The notes below the pieces were generated by a model. That model did no database searches. It had not been told where the DNA came from and saw only the letters and a program-made list of their open reading frames with translations. From Beijerinckiaceae bacterium (GTDB lineage Bacteria; Pseudomonadota; Alphaproteobacteria; Rhizobiales; Beijerinckiaceae), in NCBI GenBank assembly GCA_947455285.1, contig CANGOK010000010.1:1-25097 (forward strand): a stretch of 25,097 bases of DNA, in the 5' to 3' direction. How positions within the stretch are numbered: the first letter of the stretch is position 1; every line of letters starts with the position of its first letter. Position numbers and translations under genes: made by a program. Shown here piece by piece: positions 1 through 7,359 of this stretch.

Positions 1-276
1 AACGATGACCTTCTCAGCCGGAAGGTCCAGTTCCTCGGCGACCATCTGCGCGACGCCGATATCGGTGCCCTGGCCCATGTCCATCTTGCCGAAATAGGCG
101 ATGGCGGAGCCGTCAGCGCGAATGGAGATATAGGAGGCGAGTTTGGTCGGCACGAGCGCGGGACGCTGCTCGAGACCAACCGTGGCGGCGGAGGCCTTGT
201 GGCCCGGCATGAGCACGGAAACGGTCAGGGCGCCTGCCGCGCTAAGGAAATGACGGCGGTTAACGTGATTGTTCAT
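1..276 (-). CDS. Molybdopterin-binding large subunit of a xanthine dehydrogenase-family hydroxylase (IorB-like), N-terminal part only
   Basis: The reverse strand reads open from an ATG at 276 to the window edge (92 codons seen). The protein starts with a Tat-type signal: twin arginines at residues 7-8 in RRHFL, then a hydrophobic stretch and a likely cleavage region near residues 28-31. The mature start contains GKMDMGQGTDIG (about residues 59-70), typical of the first molybdopterin domain of isoquinoline 1-oxidoreductase/nicotinate dehydrogenase/aldehyde dehydrogenase large subunits. Such enzymes hydroxylate N-heterocycles or oxidise aldehydes with water as oxygen donor. It lies 13 bases downstream of the [2Fe-2S] subunit gene, whose stop region (TGAGGGA) also supplies a ribosome binding site, so the two form one transcription unit. 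The substrate cannot be read from this fragment, and most of the protein lies outside the window. Confidence 0.85.
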   Translation of the reverse strand, partial: MNNHVNRRHFLSAAGALTVSVLMPGHKASAATVGLEQRPALVPTKLASYISIRADGSAIAYFGKMDMGQGTDIGVAQMVAEELDLPAEKVIV

Positions 277-289
277 GGTTCGATGTCCC

Positions 290-748
290 TCAGGCCGTGG
301 CGGCGCGGCGAATGGCGCGCATGATCGAGACGTGGGTGCCGCAACGGCACTTGAGTCCGGTCAGAGCTTCTTCGATCTGGGCGTCGGTGGGCTTGGGATT
401 CTTCTCAAGCATCGCGACAGAGGTCATGATCCAGCCGTTCATGCAATAGCCGCACTGGGGCACTTCCTCGTCGATGAAGGCCTGCTGCACCTTGTGGGGC
501 TTGCCATCCTTCTGGATGCCCGCCAGCGTCGTGATCTTGCGGCCGGCGAGGGATTCGACGGGAATGGAGCAGGAGCGCGTAGGCTCGCCGTCAACCAGCA
601 CCGTGCAGGCGCCGCATTGGGCGAGGCCACAACCGAATTTCGGATTCTTGAGACCAAGGTCATCGCGCAGGGCGTAGAGCAGCGGCATATCCGCATCGGC
701 ATCTATGCTATGTGCTTTCCCATCGACATTGAGTTCGATTTTGGCCAC
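290..748 (-). CDS. [2Fe-2S] subunit of a molybdenum hydroxylase (IorA/CoxS-like)
   Basis: A 152-residue electron-transfer subunit with two iron-sulfur clusters. The N-terminal plant-type ferredoxin domain has cysteines 40, 45, 48 and 60 (C-x4-C-x2-C then C). The C-terminal helical domain has C99-x2-C102 and C134-x-C136, the usual set for the small subunit of xanthine dehydrogenase-family enzymes. The start is taken as GTG at 748 because AGGAGG lies about 10 bases upstream and translation begins just before the ferredoxin beta-strand (AKIELNVDG). A longer open frame reaches 871 but has no family-like sequence there. There is no signal peptide of its own, so if the large subunit is exported by Tat this subunit would have to travel bound to it. 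It is divergent from the monooxygenase operon, with 180 bases between the starts. Confidence 0.93.
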   Translation of the reverse strand: MAKIELNVDGKAHSIDADADMPLLYALRDDLGLKNPKFGCGLAQCGACTVLVDGEPTRSCSIPVESLAGRKITTLAGIQKDGKPHKVQQAFIDEEVPQCGYCMNGWIMTSVAMLEKNPKPTDAQIEEALTGLKCRCGTHVSIMRAIRRAATA

Positions 749-864
749 GGGGGATCTCCTCCTGTACGGGGCCACACGCCCCTTGGCGGCCATATTGCTG
801 AATCCATCGCGAGCGTCCAGAGCCTTGTGGAAGAAGGCTTGAGCGCCGCCTCTGCATGGGGCCG

Positions 865-893
865 TTGGCAAGCCGGCGTTACTCGCCTAACTT
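865..893 (+). promoter_or_regulatory. Candidate sigma70-like promoter of the plus-strand catabolic operon
   Basis: In the 180-base gap between divergent starts (749-928), TTGGCA (865-870) and TAACTT (888-893) are separated by exactly 17 bases. A transcript would start near 900, about 30 bases before the monooxygenase ATG. This is a hexamer match only. The rest of the gap shows no clear operator dyad, and no regulator gene is next to it. Confidence 0.3.
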
Positions 894-928
894 GCCCTCG
901 GGATGAAACGAACAAGAGGCCCGACGTC

Positions 929-1972
929 ATGAGGCTTGGTATATGGACCCCGGCGCCGCTATCCATGCGCCCTGATGCGGTGTCGCAGCCTGTGATTGAC
1001 GCGCTCACGCAACACGGCGGCGGCGTCGACAAGAATTACCTCTATGCGCTCGACACCCTGCAGCGCGCCGAGGAGCTTGGCTTTTCGATCAGCCTTATCG
1101 CGCAGCGTTTCCTGGGCCCGGACCTTGATTCATGGGTCCTTGCCTCGGCCCTGGCGGCCGGCACCAAGAGCATCGAGCTCATGGCCGCCGTGCATCCCGG
1201 CATCATGGACCCGCGCATCGCGGCCAAGATGGGCGCTTCCATCGACCGCATCAGCGGCGGGCGTTTCTGCGTGAACATCGTCAATGGTGGGCGCCCGCAC
1301 GAATTCGCGGTCTTTGGGGAATGGATCGAGCAATCCGAGGCCCGCTATCGCCGCATGCACGAGTTCATCAAGGTGATGAAGGGCATGTGGACGAGCGACG
1401 ATTTCAACTTCGATGGGGAGTTCTACAAGGTCGAGCATGGGACCGTGCCGACGAAATCGGTGCGCGAGCCCCACCCCCCGATCTTCGCCGCCAGCCGCGT
1501 GGATGAGGGCATGAATGTGGTGGCGCAGGAATGCGAGACCTGGTTCGTGAACTATAACAAGGACTTCCACTTCTACGACGAGAGCCTCAAGCGGATCCAA
1601 ACCGAAGTCGGCATGATGGAGCGGCGCACCCGCGAGCTTGGCCGCAAGATGAATTATGGCATCAACGCCGTCATGCTGCTGGCCGACACGGACGAAGAGG
1701 CGGTGGCGATCGGCGAGGGCTATCTTGCCCAGCTCAAGGTTGATCCTTCGATCTTCTCCGCGTCTGGCGGTCTCGGCGCCAACCTCATCGGCTCGCCAAA
1801 GACTGTGCTGGAGCGCATCAAGCGCTACGAGGAGATGGGAATTGGCATGTTGATGCTTCAGTTCTATCCATTCCGGCAGGGACTGGAGGTCTTCGCCCGG
1901 GATATTCTGCCTCATCTCAAGGTCGATCGGGGCGAGCGGGCGCGGCTTGCGCTGGACGCCGTCCCCGTGTGA
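929..1972 (+). CDS. LLM-class (bacterial luciferase-like) flavin-dependent monooxygenase, SsuD/SfnG type
   Basis: A 347-residue TIM-barrel flavin monooxygenase. It starts MRLGIWTP, has RISGGRF followed by NIVNGG (about residues 107-121) as in alkanesulfonate and dimethylsulfone monooxygenases, then E-x2-YRR (137-142), a region around GEFY (163-166), and a C-terminal GSPKTV motif near residue 300. Such enzymes use FMNH2 from a separate reductase and O2 to cleave C-S or oxygenate other bonds; no flavin reductase gene is in the window. The ATG at 929 is preferred over the longer open frame back to 269, because the extension runs antisense through the [2Fe-2S] gene and AAGAGG (914-919) lies 9 bases before 929. 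It is first gene of the plus-strand operon, 32 bases before the receptor gene. The substrate is unknown. Confidence 0.9.
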   Translation: MRLGIWTPAPLSMRPDAVSQPVIDALTQHGGGVDKNYLYALDTLQRAEELGFSISLIAQRFLGPDLDSWVLASALAAGTKSIELMAAVHPGIMDPRIAAKMGASIDRISGGRFCVNIVNGGRPHEFAVFGEWIEQSEARYRRMHEFIKVMKGMWTSDDFNFDGEFYKVEHGTVPTKSVREPHPPIFAASRVDEGMNVVAQECETWFVNYNKDFHFYDESLKRIQTEVGMMERRTRELGRKMNYGINAVMLLADTDEEAVAIGEGYLAQLKVDPSIFSASGGLGANLIGSPKTVLERIKRYEEMGIGMLMLQFYPFRQGLEVFARDILPHLKVDRGERARLALDAVPV

Positions 1973-2004
1973 AGGCTGACGGATCTGACGAGCAGGAGTT
2001 TCCC

Positions 2005-3060
2005 ATGAGCCGTTCTGGATTAGCCCGCATGGGAACATTCGCCGCCGCCTTGCTGGGCGGGTTTCTGGCTCTGGCCCCTCAGGCCCGGGCGCAGGCGCAG
2101 GCGGTCGCCGATTTCTACAAGGGAAAGTCCGTCGATCTTTACATCGGCTACAGCGCGGGCGGCGGATACGACGTCTATGCGCGCCTCGTGGCGCGGCATC
2201 TGGGCAAGCATATCCCCGGCAATCCCACGGTCGTGCCGCGCAACATGGACGGCGCGGGCTCCCTGCGGCTCGCCAACTGGCTTTACAACGTGGCTCCGAA
2301 GGATGGCCTCGCCATCGGCGCCCTGTCGCGCGGGGCGGCTTTCGATCCGTTGTTTGGTTCGCCCGGCGCGCAGTTCGACGCTTCGAAATTGAACTGGATC
2401 GGCAGCGCCAATAATGAGGTGAGCGTTTGCGTAGTGTGGACGGCTACGTCTGCCGTGAAAAATGTCGATGAAATGCTGCGCACGCCGGTGCTGATGGGCG
2501 GTTCAGGCGGTGCTGCGGACACTGATCAGTTCGTGCATGTCATCAATGGCGTGCTCGGCGCCAAGATGAAGCTTATTTTGGGCTATCCCGGCGGCAACGA
2601 AATCAACCTCGCCATGGAGCGCGGGGAGGTGCAGGGCCGCTGCGGCTGGTCCTGGTCGAGCGTGATCTCCACCCATCCCGAATGGCTGCGCGAAAAGAAG
2701 GTGAATGTCCTCGTCCAGCTCTCCTTGACCAAGCACGCGGATCTGCCCGATACGCCGCTCATCATGGATTTGGCGCGGACTGAGGAAGACAAGAGCATCC
2801 TTGGCCTTGTCTTCGCCCGCAATGTCATGGGCCGGCCCTTCGTCGCGCCGCCGAATGTGCCGGCTGACCGTGTTGCGGCCATGCGCAAGGCGTTCAGCGA
2901 CACGATGAACGACAAGGATTTGCTCGCCGAGGCTGAGAAGACAGCGCTTGAGGTCAATCCTGTGCCCGGCGACGAGATCCAGAAGCTGGTGGTCGACGCC
3001 TACAAGACCTCGCCGCAGATCGTGAAGAAGACAGGCGAACTCCTTAAGGGACCCCTGTGA
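2005..3060 (+). CDS. Bug-family (TctC-like) periplasmic solute-binding protein
   Basis: A 351-residue secreted receptor. It has a Sec signal peptide (residues 1 to about 29, ending ARA before QAQ), then the Bug-family opening with FYKGKSVDLYIGYSAGGGYD (37-56) and PRNMDGAGS further on. Bug proteins normally capture carboxylates, including aromatic and heterocyclic acids, for tripartite tricarboxylate transporters; no TctA/TctB membrane genes are in view, which is common for this family. Start ATG 2005 has AGGAG at 1994-1998. Its position between the monooxygenase and two biosynthetic-type enzymes suggests it delivers the operon's substrate. Its stop overlaps the GTG of the next gene, so the two are translationally coupled. 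Confidence 0.9.
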   Translation: MSRSGLARMGTFAAALLGGFLALAPQARAQAQAVADFYKGKSVDLYIGYSAGGGYDVYARLVARHLGKHIPGNPTVVPRNMDGAGSLRLANWLYNVAPKDGLAIGALSRGAAFDPLFGSPGAQFDASKLNWIGSANNEVSVCVVWTATSAVKNVDEMLRTPVLMGGSGGAADTDQFVHVINGVLGAKMKLILGYPGGNEINLAMERGEVQGRCGWSWSSVISTHPEWLREKKVNVLVQLSLTKHADLPDTPLIMDLARTEEDKSILGLVFARNVMGRPFVAPPNVPADRVAAMRKAFSDTMNDKDLLAEAEKTALEVNPVPGDEIQKLVVDAYKTSPQIVKKTGELLKGPL

Positions 3061-4037
3061 GCGCAGCCAGCCGCTTATCCGCCTTCGGGCGCTATGTTCC
3101 CAACAGGCTTGTTCGAAACGCTGACATCGAGGCCCGGTTGGGCCTTGAAGCTGGCTGGATCGAACGGCGGACGGGCATTCGCGTCCGGCGCTACGCCGAT
3201 CCTTCGCAAGCCCTTAGCGATCTTGCAGTTGCGGCAGGCGAAGACCTCTTCGCTCGCTATGACGGGCCCCGCGATGTCGGGCTTTTGCTGCTCGCCACCT
3301 CCACCCCCGACCACCTCCTGCCGCCGAGCGCGCCGCTGGTCGCCCATCGTCTCGGCCTCAAGGGCGCGGGCGCGGTCGATCTTGCGGCGGCCTGCGCGGG
3401 CTTCGTCTATGCGCTGACGTTGGCTGATGCGTTCGTGCGCGCGCAGGGGCGGCCGGCTCTCGTCATCGCCGCCAACCTCCTCAGCCGCCGCCTCGATCCC
3501 ATGGATCGCGCGAGCGCCGTGCTTTTCTCGGACGCTGCAGGCGCCGTGCTTCTGACCCCAACCGATGATCCCGGTTGTGGTTTGCTGGGCGTTGATCTCG
3601 CCAGCGATGGCGCGGGCTATGGGCTGGTGCATATCGAAGCGGGGGGCAGCCGCAGGCCTTTCACGCAGGCGCAGGACCCGCGCGAGACCCTCATGCGCAT
3701 CGCCGATGGGCAGGCGCTTTACCAACAGGCCGTGACCATGATGGCGGCCAGCGCGCGCCGCGCGCTCGACAAGGCTGGCTTGGGCGCTGGTGAGATCACC
3801 CGTTTCGCGCCGCATCAGGCCAATGGCCGCATGACGGCCATGGTCGCCCATCAGCTTGGCATTGTTCCGAACGCCATTCTTTCGAGCATCGAGGATTACG
3901 GTAATTCTTCGGCCGCCACGATCCCGCTGACCCTCGCGCTCGCCAACGAGGCGCGTCCATTCGCCAAAGGCGAGCGGCTGCTAGTGACGGCGGCGGGCGC
4001 GGGCCTTACGGGCGGGGCGGCCGTCATAGGCTTCTGA
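3057..4037 (+). CDS. Beta-ketoacyl-ACP synthase III (FabH)-like thiolase-superfamily enzyme
   Basis: A 326-residue protein of the KAS III fold with a complete catalytic triad: Cys113 in AACAGF, His253 in PHQAN and Asn283 in YGNSS, at almost the spacing of E. coli FabH (112/244/274). It starts with GTG 3057, which overlaps the receptor stop by four bases (GTGA), and AAGGGA (3046-3051) lies 5 bases upstream. Housekeeping fabH usually sits beside plsX or rpmF; here it is inside a catabolic operon, so a dedicated acyl-transfer, condensation or C-C-cleaving role on a pathway intermediate is more likely than fatty acid initiation. That role is inferred from context. The fold and triad are directly visible. 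Confidence 0.88.
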   Translation: MSAASRLSAFGRYVPNRLVRNADIEARLGLEAGWIERRTGIRVRRYADPSQALSDLAVAAGEDLFARYDGPRDVGLLLLATSTPDHLLPPSAPLVAHRLGLKGAGAVDLAAACAGFVYALTLADAFVRAQGRPALVIAANLLSRRLDPMDRASAVLFSDAAGAVLLTPTDDPGCGLLGVDLASDGAGYGLVHIEAGGSRRPFTQAQDPRETLMRIADGQALYQQAVTMMAASARRALDKAGLGAGEITRFAPHQANGRMTAMVAHQLGIVPNAILSSIEDYGNSSAATIPLTLALANEARPFAKGERLLVTAAGAGLTGGAAVIGF

Positions 4038-4144
4038 TTTCTCGCGCTGCAGGATTGGCCTTTCAACGGCCAGCCATTATGGTCGCGCCAACCACATCGC
4101 AGCGGGGGGCTTTCTTAGCTCCGCACGCTTCAGGGAGAAACCGG

Positions 4145-5854
4145 ATGACTGAATCGAAGAAACCCGCCTCTGTCGGAGAGGCCTACCTGCGCGCGCTGCT
4201 CGCCAGCGGCGTGAAGCATGTCTTCGCCAATGGCGGCACCGATTTCGCCCCCATCATCGAGGGCCTCGTGCAGATGAAGGGACGTGGCGAGCCTGCGCCC
4301 AATTTCATCACTGTTCCCCATGAGAACGTGGCCATCGCCATGGCGCAGGGCTATTCGAAGGTTTCGGGCGAGCCCTCCTGCGTGATGGTCCATGTGAACG
4401 TGGGCACGGCCAACACCATCTGCGGCCTGATGAACGCCGCGCGCGACAATGTGCCGGTGCTGCTCGCCGCCGGCCGCACGCCGCTCACCGAAACCGGCCA
4501 TATTGGTTCGCGCGACGTGCCGATCCATTGGGCGCAGGAGAATTTCGACCAGAACGGCATCGTGCGCGAGCATGTGAAGTGGGACTATGAGCTGCGTCAG
4601 GGCCAGCCGGTCAACACGGTCGTCGCGCGCGCCATCGACATCGCCATGAGCGAGCCGCGCGGTCCGGTCTACCTCTCTCTGCCGCGTGAGACGCTGGGCG
4701 ATGATCTCGTCGACGCTGGCCCGCTGCCGCGCGTGACGCCGACGGGCGCCGCGCCCGCCGCCCCCGCCCTTGAGGTGATGGAGCAGGCCGCCGACATGAT
4801 CGCCCGCGCGCAGATGCCGCTCATCATCACGGGCCGTTCGGGCACTTCGCCCGGCGCCTTCGAGGCGCTTGGTTCGCTGGCGCTCGACCACGCCATCGCG
4901 GTTGCTTCAGGCCCTGCGCCGAACATCGCTTCGGCCAATCCGATGAACATTGGCCTTCTGTCGAAGCCGCTGCTTGAATCGGCTGACGTGATCGTGGTGC
5001 TGGATTCGCCAGTGCCGTGGGTGCCGCGCAACATGCAGCCCAACGCCAACGCCAAGATCATCCACATCGGCCATGATCCGCTGTTCCACACCTATCCGCT
5101 GCGCGGCTTCCCGATGGATCTCGCCATCGCCGGCGCGCCGGGCGCGGCCATCATCATGCTGCGCGAAATGCTGAAGACCAAGCTGCGCGAGAAGGCCGCC
5201 GTGGTCGATGCGCGCCGCGCCCGCATAACGGAGATGCGCGCCAAGATCGATGAAACCCGCAAGGCCCTGATCGAGAAAATGTCCTCGACCGCGCCCATCA
5301 GCCCGATCTGGGTGGCGCACTGCCTCAATCAGGTGAAGAACAAGGATGCGATCGTCGTTGAAGAGCTGGGCGCGCCCTATCCCTTCCTCGACATCACCCG
5401 CCACGACAGCTTCATCACCGGCGCGTCGGGCGCCCTCGGCATGGGCATCGGCCAAGCGCTCGGCGTCAAGCTCGCCGCGCCCGATCGGCAGGTGATCACG
5501 ACCGTCGGCGACGGCTCCTATATGTTCGGCGTGCCGCTGGCGGCGCATTTCGTCGCTCGCGCGGAGAAGCTGCCGACGCTCACCATGGTCTTCAACAATT
5601 CGCAGTGGTTCGCGGTGCGCCGCGCCACCATGTCGATGTATCCCGATGGCGATGCGGCCAAGCAGAACAGCCTGCCGGTCGTCGATCTCGCGCCCTCGCC
5701 GGACTTCGAAAAGGTCGTCGAGAGCTGCGGTGGTCATGGCGAGCGCGTGGAAGATCCCGCCAAGCTGATTCCTGCGCTCGAGCGCGCGCTGCGCAAGGTT
5801 GAAGATGGCCAGCAGGTGCTCTTCAACTTGGTCACGGGCCTGCGCCAGTATTGA
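4145..5854 (+). CDS. ThDP-dependent enzyme of the acetolactate synthase/decarboxylase family
   Basis: A 569-residue three-domain thiamine-diphosphate enzyme. The N-terminal PYR domain has the cofactor-activating Glu60 in PHENVA, the central domain (about 205-350) has the nucleotide-fold pattern of the family, and the C-terminal PP domain has the GDGS...NN metal/ThDP motif (455-458 to 484-485). No His-His pair of the pyruvate decarboxylase type is evident, and it is not a close copy of biosynthetic IlvB, whose small-subunit partner gene is absent. Likely chemistry is decarboxylation of, or carboligation with, a 2-oxo acid. ATG 4145 is chosen for AGGGAGA at 4132-4138; upstream in-frame sequence is not family-like. 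It follows the KAS III gene after 107 bases and is last in the operon before a terminator. Confidence 0.88.
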   Translation: MTESKKPASVGEAYLRALLASGVKHVFANGGTDFAPIIEGLVQMKGRGEPAPNFITVPHENVAIAMAQGYSKVSGEPSCVMVHVNVGTANTICGLMNAARDNVPVLLAAGRTPLTETGHIGSRDVPIHWAQENFDQNGIVREHVKWDYELRQGQPVNTVVARAIDIAMSEPRGPVYLSLPRETLGDDLVDAGPLPRVTPTGAAPAAPALEVMEQAADMIARAQMPLIITGRSGTSPGAFEALGSLALDHAIAVASGPAPNIASANPMNIGLLSKPLLESADVIVVLDSPVPWVPRNMQPNANAKIIHIGHDPLFHTYPLRGFPMDLAIAGAPGAAIIMLREMLKTKLREKAAVVDARRARITEMRAKIDETRKALIEKMSSTAPISPIWVAHCLNQVKNKDAIVVEELGAPYPFLDITRHDSFITGASGALGMGIGQALGVKLAAPDRQVITTVGDGSYMFGVPLAAHFVARAEKLPTLTMVFNNSQWFAVRRATMSMYPDGDAAKQNSLPVVDLAPSPDFEKVVESCGGHGERVEDPAKLIPALERALRKVEDGQQVLFNLVTGLRQY

Positions 5855-5872
5855 TCGCAATCGCTTTGATGG

Positions 5873-5909
5873 AAGGGGCCGGCGGAGAGATTCGCCGGCC
5901 CTTTTTATT
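5873..5909 (+). terminator. Rho-independent terminator of the catabolic operon
   Basis: A perfect 9-bp GC-rich stem (GGGCCGGCG 5876-5884 with CGCCGGCCC 5893-5901) and an 8-base loop is followed by TTTTTATT. It begins 18 bases after the ThDP-enzyme stop. The T-run overlaps the TAA stop of the convergent cfa gene (5905-5907). On the minus strand the stem is followed by CCTTCC rather than a U-run, so it should act mainly on plus-strand transcripts. Confidence 0.88.
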
Positions 5910-7152
5910 CTCCAGCCATGCGCAGGTCGGCGCGTGTGTCTTCGCGTGAACGCAGCACGCGCTCGCGCTCGGCGATATAGCTGCGGGTCATGGGCACGAC
6001 CCCCACTCTCTTCGTCAGCTGGAACTGGCAGTTCACATGCTGGCCCAGCCGGAAGCAGGCTTCTGAGGCCGTCAGATAGAATTCCCACATGCGACAGAAA
6101 CGTTCGTCATAAATGGCGGCGGCCTCGACTCGTCGCGCCATGAAACGCTCGCGCCACGCCTTCAGCGTTTCGGCGTAATGCAATTGCAGGACTTCGATGT
6201 CGGTGGCCATGAGGCCCGCGCGCTCTATGGAGGGCAAGACTTCCGACAGTGCGGGAATATATCCGCCCGGGAAGATATGTTTCGTGATCCATGGATTGGT
6301 GACGCCGGGGCCATCGGTGCGCGTGATCGTATGCACCAGCGCCACGCCGTCGTCGGCCAGCAGTTCGGCGATCTTGGCGAAATAATCATCGAAGAAGCCT
6401 ACGCCCACATGTTCGAACATGCCGACCGAGACGATGCGGTCGAAACGCCCACGCGTGTCCCGATAATCCTGCAAGCGGAACTCGGCCTTGCCGCCAAGGT
6501 CGCGCGCTCGCGCCTGCGCGACGCTCAATTGTTCCGATGAGAGCGTGACGCCCGTGACCCGTGCGCCGCATTGGTTGGCGAGATAAAGCCCCATGCCGCC
6601 CCAACCGCAACCGATGTCGAGGGCGCTGTGTCCGGGCTCCACCAAAAGCTTCGCCGCGATGTGGCGTTTTTTCGCGCGTTGCGCCTCATCGAGCGTGTCC
6701 TGCGCGTCTTCAAAATAAGCACAGGAATATTGCCGGTCGGCGTCGAGGAAGAGCGAATACAGCCTGTCATCGATATCATAGTGATGAGCGACATTGGCCT
6801 TTGATCGCAGCAGCGTGTTGTTCTGGTGCATCCGCCGCAGCAAAACGCGCGCTCGACTCAACAGATGCATCCAGCGCGAACCTTCAAGCGTTTCAATGTT
6901 GCGCAGGCCCAGCTGCAAAACGTCCAGCAATTGGCCGCGCGTAATGGCGATGGCCCCTTCCATGTAAAGCTCGCCGAACTCCAGTTCGGGATCGCGCAGG
7001 AAGCGCAGTTCGGCGGCCTTCGTCTTGAAGCGGATCGCGAGCGGCGGTCCGTCGCCATCACCGACTGTGAAAGGCGCTCCAGAGGCGGTTTCCACCTCCA
7101 GATTTCCTTCTCTGATCAGGCTGTCCAGCAGCCGTTGCAGCATGCTTGTCAT
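5905..7152 (-). CDS. cfa: Cyclopropane-fatty-acyl-phospholipid synthase
   Basis: A 415-residue enzyme that transfers a methylene from S-adenosylmethionine to cis double bonds of membrane phospholipid acyl chains. Visible features are the SAM motif LDIGCGWGG (178-186) and equivalents of the catalytic residues known from E. coli Cfa: Cys144 in YSCAYF, Glu247 in FEHVG, His274 in VHTI and Tyr326 in LHYAETL. The length is normal for the family. The start at 7152 is chosen over the open frame to 7329 because GGAG (complement of 7158-7161) lies 5 bases upstream and the extension has no family sequence; ATG at 7143 is the alternative. It is divergent from the glycine-rich protein gene, across an intergenic region rich in inverted repeats. 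Confidence 0.93.
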   Translation of the reverse strand: MTSMLQRLLDSLIREGNLEVETASGAPFTVGDGDGPPLAIRFKTKAAELRFLRDPELEFGELYMEGAIAITRGQLLDVLQLGLRNIETLEGSRWMHLLSRARVLLRRMHQNNTLLRSKANVAHHYDIDDRLYSLFLDADRQYSCAYFEDAQDTLDEAQRAKKRHIAAKLLVEPGHSALDIGCGWGGMGLYLANQCGARVTGVTLSSEQLSVAQARARDLGGKAEFRLQDYRDTRGRFDRIVSVGMFEHVGVGFFDDYFAKIAELLADDGVALVHTITRTDGPGVTNPWITKHIFPGGYIPALSEVLPSIERAGLMATDIEVLQLHYAETLKAWRERFMARRVEAAAIYDERFCRMWEFYLTASEACFRLGQHVNCQFQLTKRVGVVPMTRSYIAERERVLRSREDTRADLRMAGE

Positions 7153-7222
7153 AGCCGCTCCGTTTGAAGCGAGCCTCCGGCCGGGCGTCGGCCAAAGGTT
7201 CGCAAGACCGAATTCTGGGCCT

Positions 7223-7327
7223 TTCCCAACATTTGCGGTCGTGGTGGCCGGGCCGTTTGGGAACCTCATCGCGTCGCCGACGGTTCGGAAAAGGCGTCGC
7301 GACGCCCGGATAACGGCCAAGGTGGCC
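7223..7327. promoter_or_regulatory. Divergent intergenic region with nested inverted repeats (cfa / glycine-rich protein)
   Basis: Within the 207-base gap 7153-7359 there are three dyads. A perfect 14-base palindrome GGCGTCGCGACGCC is at 7293-7306. TTCCCAA (7223-7229) is matched by inverted TTGGGAA (7257-7263). GGCCA (7315-7319) is matched by TGGCC (7323-7327). The 14-mer is the best operator candidate, lying about 54 bases before the ATG at 7360 and 140 before the cfa start. No convincing promoter hexamers were found, and the protein that would bind is unknown. Confidence 0.35.
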
Positions 7328-7359
7328 ATTGGTTCAACGCGTTCGTCTGGAGGCTTCTC

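Noticed and set aside
269..928. Open plus-strand extension of the monooxygenase frame back to 269
   Set aside because: It runs antisense through the [2Fe-2S] subunit gene, has no family-like sequence, and the ATG at 929 has a ribosome binding site and the conserved N-terminus.
1130..2038. 302-codon minus-strand open frame opposite the monooxygenase
   Set aside because: Low-information sequence with no motif, fully explained by codon bias of the sense gene.
4055..4073. Short TGGCC/GGCCA hairpin in the 107-base gap before the ThDP gene
   Set aside because: A 5-bp stem with no T-run; too weak to call a terminator or operator, and the gap is otherwise plain leader sequence.
4907..6088. 393-codon minus-strand open frame opposite the ThDP enzyme
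   Set aside because: Rich in Arg, His, Asp and Gly with no recognisable motif; a mirror of third-position GC bias in the real gene, and it crosses the terminator and the end of cfa.
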